Source: Brachynemurus nebulosus (taxonomy: Eukaryota; Arthropoda; Insecta; Neuroptera; Myrmeleontidae). From it: 64,000 bases of DNA. Below, one piece after another: positions 47,031 to 58,075 of this stretch. The stretch lies in the NCBI GenBank assembly GCA_035578155.1, contig JAPWDM010000012.1, forward strand, positions 17,271,619-17,335,618. The letters run 5' to 3'. The number at the start of each line of letters is the position of its first letter. Positions within the stretch are counted from its first letter, which is position 1. Made by a program: the position numbers and the translations under genes. The notes beneath the pieces were generated by a model. It saw only the letters and a list, made by a program, of their open reading frames with translations. It had not been told where the DNA came from and did not search any database.

Positions 47031-48201
47031 TTTATCACACTTTATGTAGTCATGCAGGTTAAAACCTGTTGCTTCATTTTTTGCATATTAGATAGAAATC
47101 TCCGCTATTAATAACAGTTTACCTTTAGTGACGTCAGCTGACAATTTATACAAGTTTAAACCTGTTTTCAGATAAAAATATACAATCATATGATAAAATT
47201 CATTTTCGCATATTAGAGAGAAATCTTCGCTGTTTGATATCAGTTTACCTTTAGTGACGTCAGCTGACAGTTTAAGCCTGTTTTCAGATAAAAATATTAT
47301 AAAATTATGAAAGCAAGGCCATCTTTTAATGGCTAGTTTAACTATCAAAAAAAAGGTTTTCGATGCCATCTGTTGACAATTTTTCAAACTTACACACAGG
47401 AATCCAGACCAGCAACGCTATCAAAGGTGACTGCGTCATCTATTAGGGAATTTACAGGGCTCGAAGGTGGCTGCGCCATCTATTAAGGAATTCTTAGGTT
47501 AGAAACAATCTGTTAGGTTACACCAAATTTCCTTAGGTTCTCTTAGGCTGGATCAAGTTCCGCTAGGCTAGAAAAAAATTTTGCTCCACCCACCGCCGGA
47601 GGCTTCTAGAACCGCCTTGGTAGTTTTGCCTCCATCCGAGGTCGCTCAAAAAGTCGGATGGTGGGATGGTGGTTCCCAAACTCTTAAAAAACTACTACTG
47701 TTGACCGTTGACACTTATTGTTTTTATTTTTTATTTAATTGTTAATTTTTTGTTGAAGCGCAGTTAAAGTTTCATTGTAAATTTCTTTAAGTTCATCTTG
47801 ATTTATTTTGAATATTTTTGTTTTAACTTTTAATCTCATTAGTATTTTTATTGGTAACTTTTATATTACATAGTTAAGTTTAGTGTTCAGTCTTTAGAAA
47901 ATTATTTTGTTACGTGTTAGTTTGTGTGATTACGTGAAAGTGAGTGATGTTGCAGATTTACACAATAGAATACAGCAAGACTTCAAAATAATACGAAATG
48001 ACGTTGGCGTATTTCAGCATGTCCAGTTCTATGCATCATTATTATAAGGTAGGCAACCAGTTGTCCTCAAAATTTTTTTAAAAGTTATTTTCTTCGAAGC
48101 TATACGTTCTAGCAAAAAGTGTTATTAAGATTTTTTGTTCAACTTTTTGTGGCCTATCATCAGTTTTAATTTGGAGCCGTGATCACAACTCACCCTGTAT
48201 A

Positions 48202-49406
48202 TGCTACCTATATGACTATTATTTAAATCGGCCAATTGCTGCTAATAATTAAATACAACATTTGGAAGTATAATTATTATGCAAACTAAATATTGATTGA
48301 TACTAGAGAAATTAGTTAACTATCGTAAACGCCTTCGAGCATTTGAGTACTTTAACACCTGATCAACACATAATATTATAATAATAATAATCAAATAGTT
48401 AAATGCTGGAGAGAAGTAATGTCGACTTTATGGAACCATAACGAGTTATTGTAAATTTTCGAAAGAATATTCGATTTTTGGGGTCCTGTTTTTAGGCGTT
48501 TAATTTTTTGAGACTTGCTGACGGGGAGAAGTGGGGGCCAGTAGCTGATAAGAGATTGATATAAGTATATAAGTATTTATAAATTATAGCCAAAAAAATC
48601 AATGGAGAAAACTTCCGTTCAAAGGTTGTAAAGAGCCAAAATTTATCAGCGATTTTAGCGGGAAGATTAGTGCATTTTTAAGGAAAATTATTGAAAACCG
48701 TATTATTGAAACTCAAATTTCCACAAATCATATTTTACAAAATTTTTCAAAGTTTTCCACCCAGTCCCCTTTAGGGCGAAAGGTCACCCCATTTTGAAAA
48801 AATTGAAAACAAAAGTTTTTTAATTGCGTTAAGAAAGACAAGGACTTTCAAAAAAATAAGATCAAAATTCTCCCAAATGTCGAGATATATGAAAAAAATT
48901 TAGCTTTCAAAATAACTGGGCCCTTTTATTAGAATTTTCCTCTGAGTTTCATTGATTTTCGCACACAAATTTTGGAAAAATCGAAACAAACCAAAATGTT
49001 TAGATTTCTCCAAAAAATTAAAAATAGCGGTAACTTTAGAACCACTGACCAAAATGTATTAAAATTTTGCTCCTTTTTGTGTGGTTTCGTAAATAAATCC
49101 AGAGAGATTCATTAGGTAATTTAGACACCAAAATACGGACATACCTAATATCTATCCTAAAAAAAGTTCAGACAAAAGTCCAGACCCAGAAAATTTCCAT
49201 ACTTCATATGCATTGCAAAATTAACGACTGTTTACAAAACAACAAAATTATGTAGCATTTTGTATACAGAAGTTTTCGAAATTCAAAATGTCCCACCCCA
49301 AGAAAATTGAAATACAGACTCCGAGTAGCACATCTGACTGAATTTTTACAAAAATATTTTTCAAAATATTTATTCATTCATTATTAACATCATTATAAAC
49401 AATCAC
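48202..49406. other. Spacer, nothing confidently recognised
   Basis: AT-rich with G/C patches near 48520. Between 48580 and 49330 the phrasing (aaaaaattgaaaac, cccaaatgtcgagatat) recalls decayed dispersed repeats, but no copy, TIR or ORF could be tied down. Confidence 0.4.
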
Positions 49407-50220
49407 TAAAGCACCCCCTAGACGATCAATATATTGATCAATATGCATTGATCAATACGTACTGAAGGTCCCATCAATACGCTTCAATATAGCTTCAATA
49501 TGAGCTCCATCAATACGATGACTAGATATTTTTGTGAGATGTGCTTTTATGATTGTTGGTTGTGTTTGGAAAATTCGTGATCTGTTGTGCAAGTTTTTAT
49601 TTTTATTACTTATTTTTTCCAATATAAAGTAACGGTGTCTCACAGAGACATGATTTTGGTTTGGGGATATTGTCAGTTGATGCTTCTGATCGCTTCGCAC
49701 TTTCAATAGCCCTCAAGTCTTTCTTGAAATTAGTACGCAAAGTATTAATTTTTTTTTTCAGTTTGTCTACAGTAAAGTCTGGTTTTATCCAAATTAATGC
49801 ATCAACGATCTTTTCCATACATATCCGCTTCTTAGCTTGATTAAAGTAATCTTTCGATTTAACTTTCCACAGTTCCGGCGAATCACAATAAAGGGCAATT
49901 AATAGTAAAATAAACTTACGTTCGGACTCTGATTTTTCACTAGAGTGGGCCATCACGTAGGTAGTAAAATACAATAATTATATTGTTAACACTTCGATAT
50001 CTAAAACAAGACTAATGCAAATATTGATCAATATACCTTATAAACGTCAATATGAGCATCAATATAGCTTCCATCAATACGCTTCAGTATAAATTTCTAT
50101 CAATATGCTTCAATATGCTATCAATATGTTTGAAGCTCTCCTAAACGATCAATAAAGCCTTTCAATACGTATTGATCAATGCATATTGATCAATATATTG
50201 ATCGTCTAGGGGGTGCTTAA
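49407..50220. mobile_element. PIF/Harbinger-type non-autonomous element with TTGATCAA-rich ends
   Basis: TAA lies at 49407-49409 and 50218-50220, and the ends are AGCACCCCCTAGACGATC and its exact inverse. The 3-bp TAA target fits Harbinger. The TIRs extend ~50 bp and contain overlapping palindromes (caatatattgatcaatatgc, attgatcaatacgta). Inside, words such as tcaatacgcttcaatat repeat near both ends (49480-49520 and 50040-50140). It carries a MADF-type ORF but no transposase. Harbinger elements commonly encode a separate Myb/SANT- or MADF-like DNA-binding protein, which fits. Confidence 0.8.
49606..49953 (-). CDS. MADF-domain protein (element-encoded, possibly truncated)
   Basis: I prefer the internal Met at 49953 (MAHSSEKSES); a Met seven codons earlier at 49974 is possible. 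The product is ~115 aa. Residues ~12-75 read as a MADF fold: FILLLIALYCDSPELWKVKSKDYFNQ, then KRICMEKIVDALIW, then DKLKKKINTLRTNFKKDLR. This three-helix module is related to Myb/SANT and binds DNA in insect regulators and in the accessory protein of Harbinger elements. A tail of ~40 aa follows (KRSEASTDNIPKPKS). A full protein would usually add a BESS or longer C-terminus, so this may be truncated. It lies inside the element at 49410-50217. Confidence 0.65.
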   Translation of the reverse strand: MAHSSEKSESERKFILLLIALYCDSPELWKVKSKDYFNQAKKRICMEKIVDALIWIKPDFTVDKLKKKINTLRTNFKKDLRAIESAKRSEASTDNIPKPKSCLCETPLLYIGKNK

Positions 50221-50913
50221 TATCTGAATATGCGGTAAAAGGAAATTAAAATTACAAAAAATTCATTTTAATTTTAAAACCAATAAAACTGCAATTGTTT
50301 TGAACAGTCAGTTGTTCATTTTCAAACAGATTCTGTTTGAAAACAAACAACTGAATGTTCGAAACAATATTATCACAGTTTTAAAATAAAAGTGGTATTT
50401 TTCAAAGTAAAAAATGCAATTTTTCAATATCTTAAGTAAATCAAAAAATAGAAAAAAAAACCAAAATTGCACATCAAGATGCATAGTGACTGTACCATCT
50501 TGTGCCATTTGGTGGCATACTATATCAGCAGACACATTTCCTAACATAGCCCCAATATTTATTATTTACTATATTACGTATTTAAAAGATAAGAATTGCT
50601 GTCAAGAAACGATGTTGACATTTTACTGTGTTAAACAAAACGTCTGTCGCACTTGGCACGTCTGCGTCTGTCGCGCACTAATGAAATTTAATTTGACAAT
50701 AAAAATTTTCACATTTCCTTGTGACGACATGCATTAATTTTGTAGCGAATCAATATTGATTGTTCAGTGACATTTCTTAACACATATTTATTCCCAAATC
50801 CTTATATATATTTTACACTACTACGCAAAAAGAAAAGTGTTTTAGAGTTTCTAAAGTTTTGCGTCAGCCAGCCAAGAAAATTAAATTTAAAATATGATTA
50901 TTTAATATTTAAT
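50221..50913. other. AT-rich spacer with small hairpin
   Basis: A 45-bp hairpin-like segment lies at 50308-50355 (cagttgttcattttcaaacag against ctgtttgaaaacaaacaactg). The 107-codon plus frame at 50414-50737 and the minus frame at 50308-50547 overlap one another and have no domain. Confidence 0.45.
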
Positions 50914-51542
50914 TATAGTCAAATCGCGTTATGAGTCCGCTTACGGGACTGTAGGAGAATATAATTCTAGGAATTACTGTACCCCCACTTGTGCTTAGTA
51001 GTCGGCCGCCGTAACTCACACTTCCCCTACTTTTCAAGCGTGTGAGTGTGTACTTATTTATAAACAAATTGTCCGGACTCTACTATTCGTTAGAAGCGAT
51101 AATAAATGCATTTGCTAATATTTTCTAAATGCGTTCTATAGTTTGTGTGACAGGAGTTTAATCGATACATGTCCACCACAACGATGTCCACACATATTTT
51201 TTATAATTTTTTTTTAAATCTTTTGTAGAAATTGTAAATAATATTGTTAATCAAATAAAGTTTGTAATATAATCCGCGCGATGAACGAATAAAACTTGCT
51301 TTGGTCAACTACACACGTTTTATGTAAACACGGACCTATAAAAAAATTCTTTTAGTGAATAAAAAGATTCTGACAGGATGATTGATGAGTTGCATTAATC
51401 GTACGCTTGCTAGCTCATTAAATATCAACACCAATGTTCCGGTCTCATAACGAAAGACTAAAATGAATTTTTTTCGGCCATGGAAGGGGCATATTTACAA
51501 TAGAAATATAAATCAACGGACTCATAACGCGATTCGACTGTA
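50914..51542. mobile_element. pogo/Tigger-like MITE
   Basis: TA bounds both ends (50914-50915 and 51541-51542). The ends TAGTCAAATCGCGTTATGAG and (inverse) CAGTCGAATCGCGTTATGAG differ at two positions and continue TCCG. The CAGTC-RAA-TCGCGTTAT form resembles pogo/Tigger-type mariner termini. The 625-bp interior has no transposase. Confidence 0.75.
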
Positions 51543-53038
51543 TTCTGGTTTAGAGTGAAAATTCTTCAGAAGTACCATAATAACAATAAATTTTTACTCC
51601 CCTAGGCCCTAGCCCCTTATTTTCATACATTTTGAAGCTGGACATTTTTCTAAACAATTAGGCAACGTATCAATCTTTTGTGTTTTTCCAAAAAGATATA
51701 CCTAGTTTTTTAAATAAATTATAAAAATTTCTTTAAATGAATGAATAACAGGGGCTACTTGGAAATGTTTTAAAAGTCGACCGACTTAGGCAATTGAACA
51801 TACGTTACTGTTAGTGAAATAGACTATCTTACACTATATGAACGATCAATCACTGTGTTACTTTTTAATTAAAACATTAAACGAAAAATTTTTAACATTC
51901 AAAATTTATGTGAATGAAACTATACTTAATTATTTTTATTTTTCATCCCATTTTTACTTTCCTGTCCATACAAGCTATATAGCAAAATAATAGCTATAAG
52001 AAGCGAAAATATACTGATCAAACCAATTTGAACATATGCAGTTTTCACCGGAACTTGACAGTTTGGGGCTTAAAGAACTCAGAAAATCAAAAAATCCGGA
52101 TGGAAATCTTCTGAATCTCGATTTTTTTCAGACCTTTGGTACGTGCCTACGTATGAAAGGCGTAACAAAAAGGTTCTAATTATTTTAAGAATAAAATTTT
52201 TTTATTGTAAATACGACTTACAATTAGGAGAATTTTTCAGAAACTGAAAATTTTTGAGATTTTGCAGTATTATAGTAGTTTTAGCATACTTCCAACTGGT
52301 GAAAATGACTTAAAACATGGACTCCCTGCTGAAAGGGGAGCGGAGATAAAATTTCAAAAAATTTTATAAAATATAATTCGTAGAAATTTCAATTTACCAC
52401 AACTTGATTTCCGAAAACTTTCTTTAAAAAATACCTACGTACTCTTAAATTCGCAAAATATATTTTGATTCTTTGTAACCTTTGAATGTAATGGTCTTTT
52501 TCACTAAGGTTTTTTCTTTTTTCGATTGATAAATGTTGATATATCAGTCCCTTATCAATTACTGGTCCCAACCCATTCCCCACAATAGGTTTCAAGCAGT
52601 AAAAACGGTACAAAAACGTCCTACAACTATATTGTCGATTTTTTCTAATTTAAATTGTTGCAATGTTGCAATTCAAAAATTCAGCATTGATTCTTTCTGC
52701 ATAAAATATACATATTCTGTTTTCGTCACATGAAAAACATCTTTCAAATAAAAAAAAGTTGATGTATGTCAGAATAAAATTGCATATACTTCATTATAAC
52801 ACAGAATATTATGTGTGTTTCAATATACGGAGGGTTGTGAGGGGATGAATGTTATTATTCCATTTAATGTTATTCGTTTTTCACTCAATTTTGTTAGATC
52901 GCGTTGTTAAAACATTTGAATTTGAAATTGAAAATGAATTAAATACATTTTTATTCTTACTGTTGTTAGTCCGAATATAAAAATACTACCTTTTTAATGT
53001 CAAAATATTATTAAATTTTTGTTGTCAAAATATTGAAT
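51543..53038. other. AT-rich spacer, nothing recognised
   Basis: The opposed frames at 52389-52613 (-) and 52533-52733 (+) overlap and lack domains. No inverted or direct repeats of note. Confidence 0.45.
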
Positions 53039-53820
53039 ACTAGCCGTACCCGTGACGTTGTTCACGCAAAACGTTGAGTAGTTTCATTTTCCAATTTGTA
53101 GTTTCTTGCAACACAAATGCATTAAATTGTCTTCAAATTGACAATTGTGTATTTATTGTATTTTTCGGTACACAATTAGCAACATTTTCTTTGATTTAAA
53201 ATTCAGAAAAATTTCCAAACTACAAAATAGTCCCTCTTTTTCACATTTTTCAGGTTAAAATTAAGGATGAAAAAAATTTTTTCCCTAAAGTACGCGGCAC
53301 AGCCTTATAGGATATTTATTCAAGATTCCAAAACTGCCCTTCAATTTCCTGTCCGATTACTGGTTACTGAGATATCGATGGTTAAAGCAAAAAAGATCCT
53401 TTTGCATTCAAAGTTGGATATCTCCGAAACAATTCAACGTGGAGAAAAATTTAAAAAAGGAAGTTGAAGCTGAATAAACAGGCTATTAAGTCAAGACGAT
53501 GGTTTTACTGTAAAAAATTTTTTAAGCCTGTAGACCGAAAAAAGAAGAAAAAAATTTGCAAAAATTTTTTTTGTGTTATTCCTTAGTTGCTCGGTAACTG
53601 TCACTCCTAAAAATTTTTTACAGTTGTGTTAATTTCTCGATAACTGTCACTCCTAAAAATTTTTGGATGAAAGATCTCAAAACTAGAATCTTGGACCTTC
53701 AAAATGCTTTTTTTATCATCTCAATACGATCATTATTCACGTAAATACAGCCCTTCAAAAGTCACTTAAAAATTAACATTTTTTTTTTTGCTCCCTTAAT
53801 TTTTTGTAGTAGTATATATA
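53039..53820. repeat. Decayed dispersed repeat segment
   Basis: It starts actagccgtacccgtgacgt, which resembles openings of dispersed insect repeats that I associate with RTE-type or related elements; this is from memory and weak. A short direct repeat (taactgtcactcctaaaaat) occurs at 53597 and 53641. The 66-codon frame at 53267-53467 has no domain. Confidence 0.3.
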
Positions 53821-54614
53821 ATTCACGCTCTAATTTTTTTAATATTTTCAATAATAGGCACTAGTATTCACTACCAGTCATTATTGTAGATAATTTGTAA
53901 GTAAACATACATAATTTTTATTCGTATCGAAATAAAACACGTGTTGTGTATTGCAGGTAATCATTTGTTTAATGACCAACTTCATCCTGCTAATTTTGAT
54001 GTTACTGAATAAAAAAAAAATTATAAATAAGATTTCACTAAAATTTCGGTTCGAAGTCCTACTTTAGAAACTGAATCACTCATATCGAAACTTTTTCCAA
54101 ACACTCACAGAAACAAACGAATAAACACGTTCCAATTTCTATAAGTTACGACTAGATAGACTCGGTTACAACTTCGGTTGACTATTTACCTACATTTGAA
54201 TCATACTGTGCATATTGGAATCTCGATAAATATTATATATTTGTTGTCCTTGTCTACTTCATATGTCATTTTAATATATTATGAAAATTGAATTCACGTA
54301 TATTTTCCTTCAGAAAAAAAAGAAGGAAATGATCCTTATGTCGTACATTCGTTCGTTCTCCTCTCAAATGAAAATTGAAATATTTCCTTGCAAAACTGTG
54401 CTGCATAGGTCCTTATTTACAATTTGACTTCTTTGATTTTCATCTAACCTACGATGTACTTACATATGTTCAACAATTTTATGTATGTACTAAATATATA
54501 GAACATTTTCATTTATCGGCATATCAATTTTATAATAATTTCCATCAAGGGCGCATCAGAAATTTTTATCATGAGGCACTTAAAATGAATTGCAATTTTT
54601 TTCACTTATTACCT
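53821..54614. other. AT-rich spacer
   Basis: Nothing recognised. The 135-codon plus frame 54375-54782 begins here and runs through two repeats (the MITE fragment at 54615-54740 and the foldback left end), so I do not call it a gene. Confidence 0.4.
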
Positions 54615-54742
54615 ACTTATTTACACCGGAAGATTAGTATTTTTTGGAATAAATTATGTATTTGTTTGAAATGCGACGATGAAGCTGGAGCGTTTTTGGG
54701 GCTGACAGTTCTTCGAATTAAATTGATTTTAGACAACAAAGA
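54615..54742. repeat. Left part of the 14190-type MITE, interrupted
   Basis: Words ttttttggaataaatt, gcgacgatgaagctggagcg and gacagttcttcgaattaaatt match the left arm, centre and inner right arm of the element at 14190-14417. The match stops where the foldback element at 54743 begins, and the rest of the right arm is not evident beyond 55684. Confidence 0.6.
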
Positions 54743-55684
54743 GTCTGGAACCATTACCATAGTGAATTTGCCCAAGAAATGAAATTCAACGATATGTATG
54801 CATGCGATTGTGTAGCTTAGTGAAAGAGTAAACCATACGTATGGATTAATCTCAATATCTTTACATTTCGCGGAGTTATAATACCAAATACCAAAAAATA
54901 GTAGTCTTATTCAAACTTTTTTTTCTCGTAAACTATTATAGATAAAACGATGAGACAAAATCCATATTGTTTGCTATGTCCAGTACTTTATTATATATTT
55001 TTTTCATTTAAAATGGACATTAAATACCCTTTATAAAATATTAAAAAAAAATTCATTAAATTTTTTTAGCTACTTGTACAAGAGTGACCACTTTCTTATT
55101 ACTACCAAAAGAAAGCTCGCAAGCACTTCCCTCATCTCCCTGAATTTTATTTTTATCAAAAGGGTGGAACATATTGAAAAAAAATAAGAACATATATATT
55201 TGGTGATGTTCATGGTATGTGTATGTGCGGGTACAGGTCAACAAATCTGACTTTACCTCTTCAAGGTCATTAAAAATGCATTCTTAAAAAAGTGAGATAG
55301 TACTTAATATAAAGAAAAAATGACCTTGAAGCGGCAAAGTCAGATGTACCTACTTGTTTTTGAATTGTTTTTAAGAAATATTTTGAATGAATTTATAAAG
55401 GGTATTTAATGTCCATTTTAAATGAAAAAAATATATAATAAAGTACTGGACATAGCAAACAATATGGATTTTGTCTCATCGTTTAATCTATAATAGTTTA
55501 CGAGAAAAAAAAGTTTGAATAAGATCACTATTTTTTAGTATTTGGTATTATAACTCCGCAAAATGTAAAGATATTGAGGAAAAATCCATACGTATGGTTT
55601 ACTCTTGCACTAAGCTACACAATCGCATACATATCGTTGAATTTCATTTCTTGGGCAAATTCACCTATGGTAATGGTTCCAGAC
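54743..55684. mobile_element. Long-armed foldback MITE
   Basis: The left end GTCTGGAACCATTACCATAG and the inverse of the right end match for most of ~300 bp (54743-55045 against 55385-55684). Pairing includes caacgatatgtatgcatgcg, taaaccatacgtatgg, gtccagtactttattatata and aatggacattaaataccc. The interior has a second smaller inverted pair (tttacctcttcaaggtcatt against aatgaccttgaagcggcaaa). No coding content; no clear target duplication. Confidence 0.8.
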
Positions 55685-55805
55685 CCTTTATTTTAAAAAA
55701 ATAAAAAATTCGAACGTAATAGGGTACGGTATTTAAGGAATGAATTAATATAACACATTCACTGATTTTAGCGTTACTTTATGGTATTCCATATTTATTT
55801 TATTA

Positions 55806-56112
55806 CTAGCCTTATACCCACCAGATGAATGTATCATCTGGGATCAGGATGTCAGATAAGTGTTAAAGAAAATAAGATATTATTTATTTTAATAGACATA
55901 GTAACATGTTTTTAAATTTATCTCTAACTTCAAAAATGACGAATTTCCATACAAATTTTCATCCCGTATTTAATTCACATAGGGGGCGAATTTTCAAAAA
56001 TCCTTTCTTAGTGCTCACCTACGTAACATAGGAAACTCTTATGCAAAATTTCATTCTTCGAAACGGAACGGTTTTTGGCTGTGCGTTGTCAGTCAGTCAG
56101 TCAGTCAGTGTT
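55806..56112 (+). mobile_element. RTE-like LINE 3' end (truncated)
   Basis: The segment reads gaatttccatacaaattttc, then aaaaatcctttcttagtgctcacctacg, then gcaaaatttcattc, then ttggctgtgcgttg, and ends in a GTCA tandem tail (gtcagtcagtcagtcagtcagtg, 56090-56112). This order and the tetramer tail are what I know from 3' UTRs of RTE-type LINEs and their SINE partners in insects. Only the 3' ~300 bp is present and there is no RT ORF. Assigned from memory of the consensus, not by search. Confidence 0.55.
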
Positions 56113-57800
56113 AGAGATTTATTAAGTAGATTTTTATAACTCATACTATTATTTAATATATTGTTACTATGGTTTTGAAATCAATTAACTTTTACTAATA
56201 TTTATCTCCAATGAAATGTTTTATATAATTTAGGCGGGGAATAAGATGCTTAGAAATCGAAAAAGTGACCACGAGCGTTCTAGTGACCTTTTTTTTTAAT
56301 CGATGCAGAATTTAAAAATAAAATAAAAAATTCAAGCACTATTTCTTGATTAAACTATGGCTTTAATGTTAAGAACTGATTAACATAAATATTTTGACAA
56401 GTATTCGTATAAACATTTGATTTTAGTCTACAAATTCATTCTAAAATATATTATTTTCAAAAATTTATTTTTCTCTCTCTCTAAAAAAATGTTATAAATT
56501 ATTTTTATATAAATTATTACTTTCATTAACTTCAATTTTTCACAGTGACGCCGGCATTTGATTAGAATTTTTTATTCCTTTTTAAATTTTGAATCGATTA
56601 AAAGAAAAATCAACCACTAGAACGCTTGTGGTCGTTTTTTGTTAAAAATTAAGGTTAAGTTGCTCCTCCAATTGTTTTCCCTATAAAAATTGGTCCAATT
56701 TTTTTTTAATTGTTCTAATTTATTAGAAAAACCATGAAAACCTCTTGCCTACTTTTTTTTAAAAATTTCAAATGAAAATTTCTGAAATTCCATACTCCAA
56801 ATTTTATTATAATTTAAAATAATCAAATTTTCTTTGTGTGTGACATGTCTTGCCGTGTATTTTGTAGTGTAAATTTTTCTCAAATATCTCCGAAGCACTA
56901 CCGAAAAATACACTAGGAAAAATAAATGGTTCAAAATTTAAAAGAGTGATTTCACATTTCCAATTTTTATCCCCCCCCCCCATTTGGTCGCGCCTCTGTA
57001 CTCAAAATATATTTTTCATTTACGTTTTATAATATATTGAAACGAATGGTAGCGCGGAAACAAACCTTAACTAAATACATATAATGATATTGGTATACAA
57101 ATAGAAACCTCTATGCAGTACTCACCTCTATCACCTCTATACATACATATAGATCTCCTGTATCTGTGTATATTCATCAAATCACATAACATTTCAACAC
57201 ATTCAAGTAGAAAAAGTTATTAAAAATATTCTTTTGAAATATTTTTACTTCCAATCACAAGGTACCTATATATATGTAGAGTCAAGCACTTCATATTTCC
57301 TATCTGTCTTTTATGTATAATAGCTTACATACGGACATACATATTTCAAATATAAATTTTTTATATATTTTATATATAAAAGACCTTGCAGCAATCAAAA
57401 ATTAATATCAATGATTTTAAAAAAAAAGATGGGAGAAAAGAAATAGTATAGACGTATTGATAACAAATCCCTATTGACTGAATTGTGAAGCTACATCTTT
57501 CAAGTTACATTAAATAATTCTCAGTTTGATGGGAAGTGTGCAGCGTTCTCAAGGAATTATAAGTGAAATCCAAATAGAATTGCTTGAGAACCTCACTTGA
57601 GGCAAAATATTTTATGTATTTTCATTGCTGTAATGTTTTTAATATCAAAATTAAAATTTTTATTGAGGCACTTCATAGATAACAGAGCAAAGTATGTGGC
57701 CAAAATTTATTTGGACAATTTAACTCAAATGCATCAAGTCCCATAAGTGTATTGTAAATTTTTCACTTTCAGCATGGACAAAAAGTAGTAATGAGCAAAA
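56113..57800. other. AT-rich spacer, nothing recognised
   Basis: A C run at 56972-56981 and AT-rich microsatellite-like stretches (tatatattttatatata, 57360) occur. No gene is seen. Confidence 0.45.
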
Positions 57801-57802
57801 TT

Positions 57803-57905
57803 AGTTTTGGTCTTGCACTCTTCTCTTGGTCTTGCATTTTTTTGCAAGACCAAGACTAAGACCAAGACTATGTATACCAAGAGCAAGACCAAGACCAAGA
57901 CCAGT
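57803..57905. repeat. GACCAA microsatellite hairpin
   Basis: gtcttgca... at 57808-57838 faces caagaccaagactaagacca (57843 on) across a run of T, so the microsatellite folds back on itself. The minus frame through it is an LVLVLVL low-complexity shadow. Confidence 0.7.
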
Positions 57906-58075
57906 CGAAATTTAAGACTCAAATTTCTCTCTTATGAATAAAGCGCAGGCTTTGACTACCCTCCGTAAAATATCTAGTTAGTAGTGGGGACTCACGGTCC
58001 AATGGATGCCTGGGTCTGGCGATTGACTTGCTGATGCGAGCGAGTGAAAGTTCCATTCGTTCCCTAAAAGGGTCA

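Larger units (their letters stand above)
36139..47705. mobile_element. Palindromic Polinton/Maverick-like element with 6-bp target duplication
   Basis: GTTGAC occurs at 36139-36144 and 47700-47705. Between them the element (36145-47699, 11,555 bp) starts AGTAGTAGTTTTTTAAGAG and ends in the exact inverse. A 6-bp duplication and 5'-AG ends match published hallmarks of Polintons. The inverted repeats are not terminal tracts of a few hundred bp but ~5.2 kb each, meeting at a central tandem array (41380-42470). The arms differ by only a handful of substitutions I could find (for example near 39256, 39648, 39763, 40453 and 40462) plus A-run length changes. Each arm carries two intact ORFs. No family B polymerase, integrase, packaging ATPase, protease or capsid ORF is present, so it must be mobilised or replicated in trans if at all. 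An assembly fold-back artefact is the main alternative; the matching 6-bp duplication argues against it. Confidence 0.75.
35778..48201. mobile_element. Outer TATACAGGGTG-ended element split by the palindrome
   Basis: The left terminus at 35778-35930 reads TATACAAGGTGA and then ccaaattaaaactgatgata and ggccacaaaaagttgaa. The right terminus at 48050-48201 is its inverse, ending tcaccctgtata. The arms pair over about 150 bp with patchy divergence. Removing the palindromic insertion (36139-47705) leaves about 0.86 kb without an ORF. It served as the landing site for the palindromic element and is an older, decayed non-autonomous transposon of uncertain superfamily. Confidence 0.6.

Noticed and set aside
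36144..47704. 4-bp TTGA duplication with CAGTAG ends (alternative reading of the palindrome boundaries)
   Set aside because: Shifting by one base gives a perfect 6-bp GTTGAC duplication with symmetric AGTAGTAG ends, which explains more sequence and matches a known integration type.
57734..57922. LVLVLVL-rich membrane-like frame
   Set aside because: Translation of a GACCAA microsatellite.
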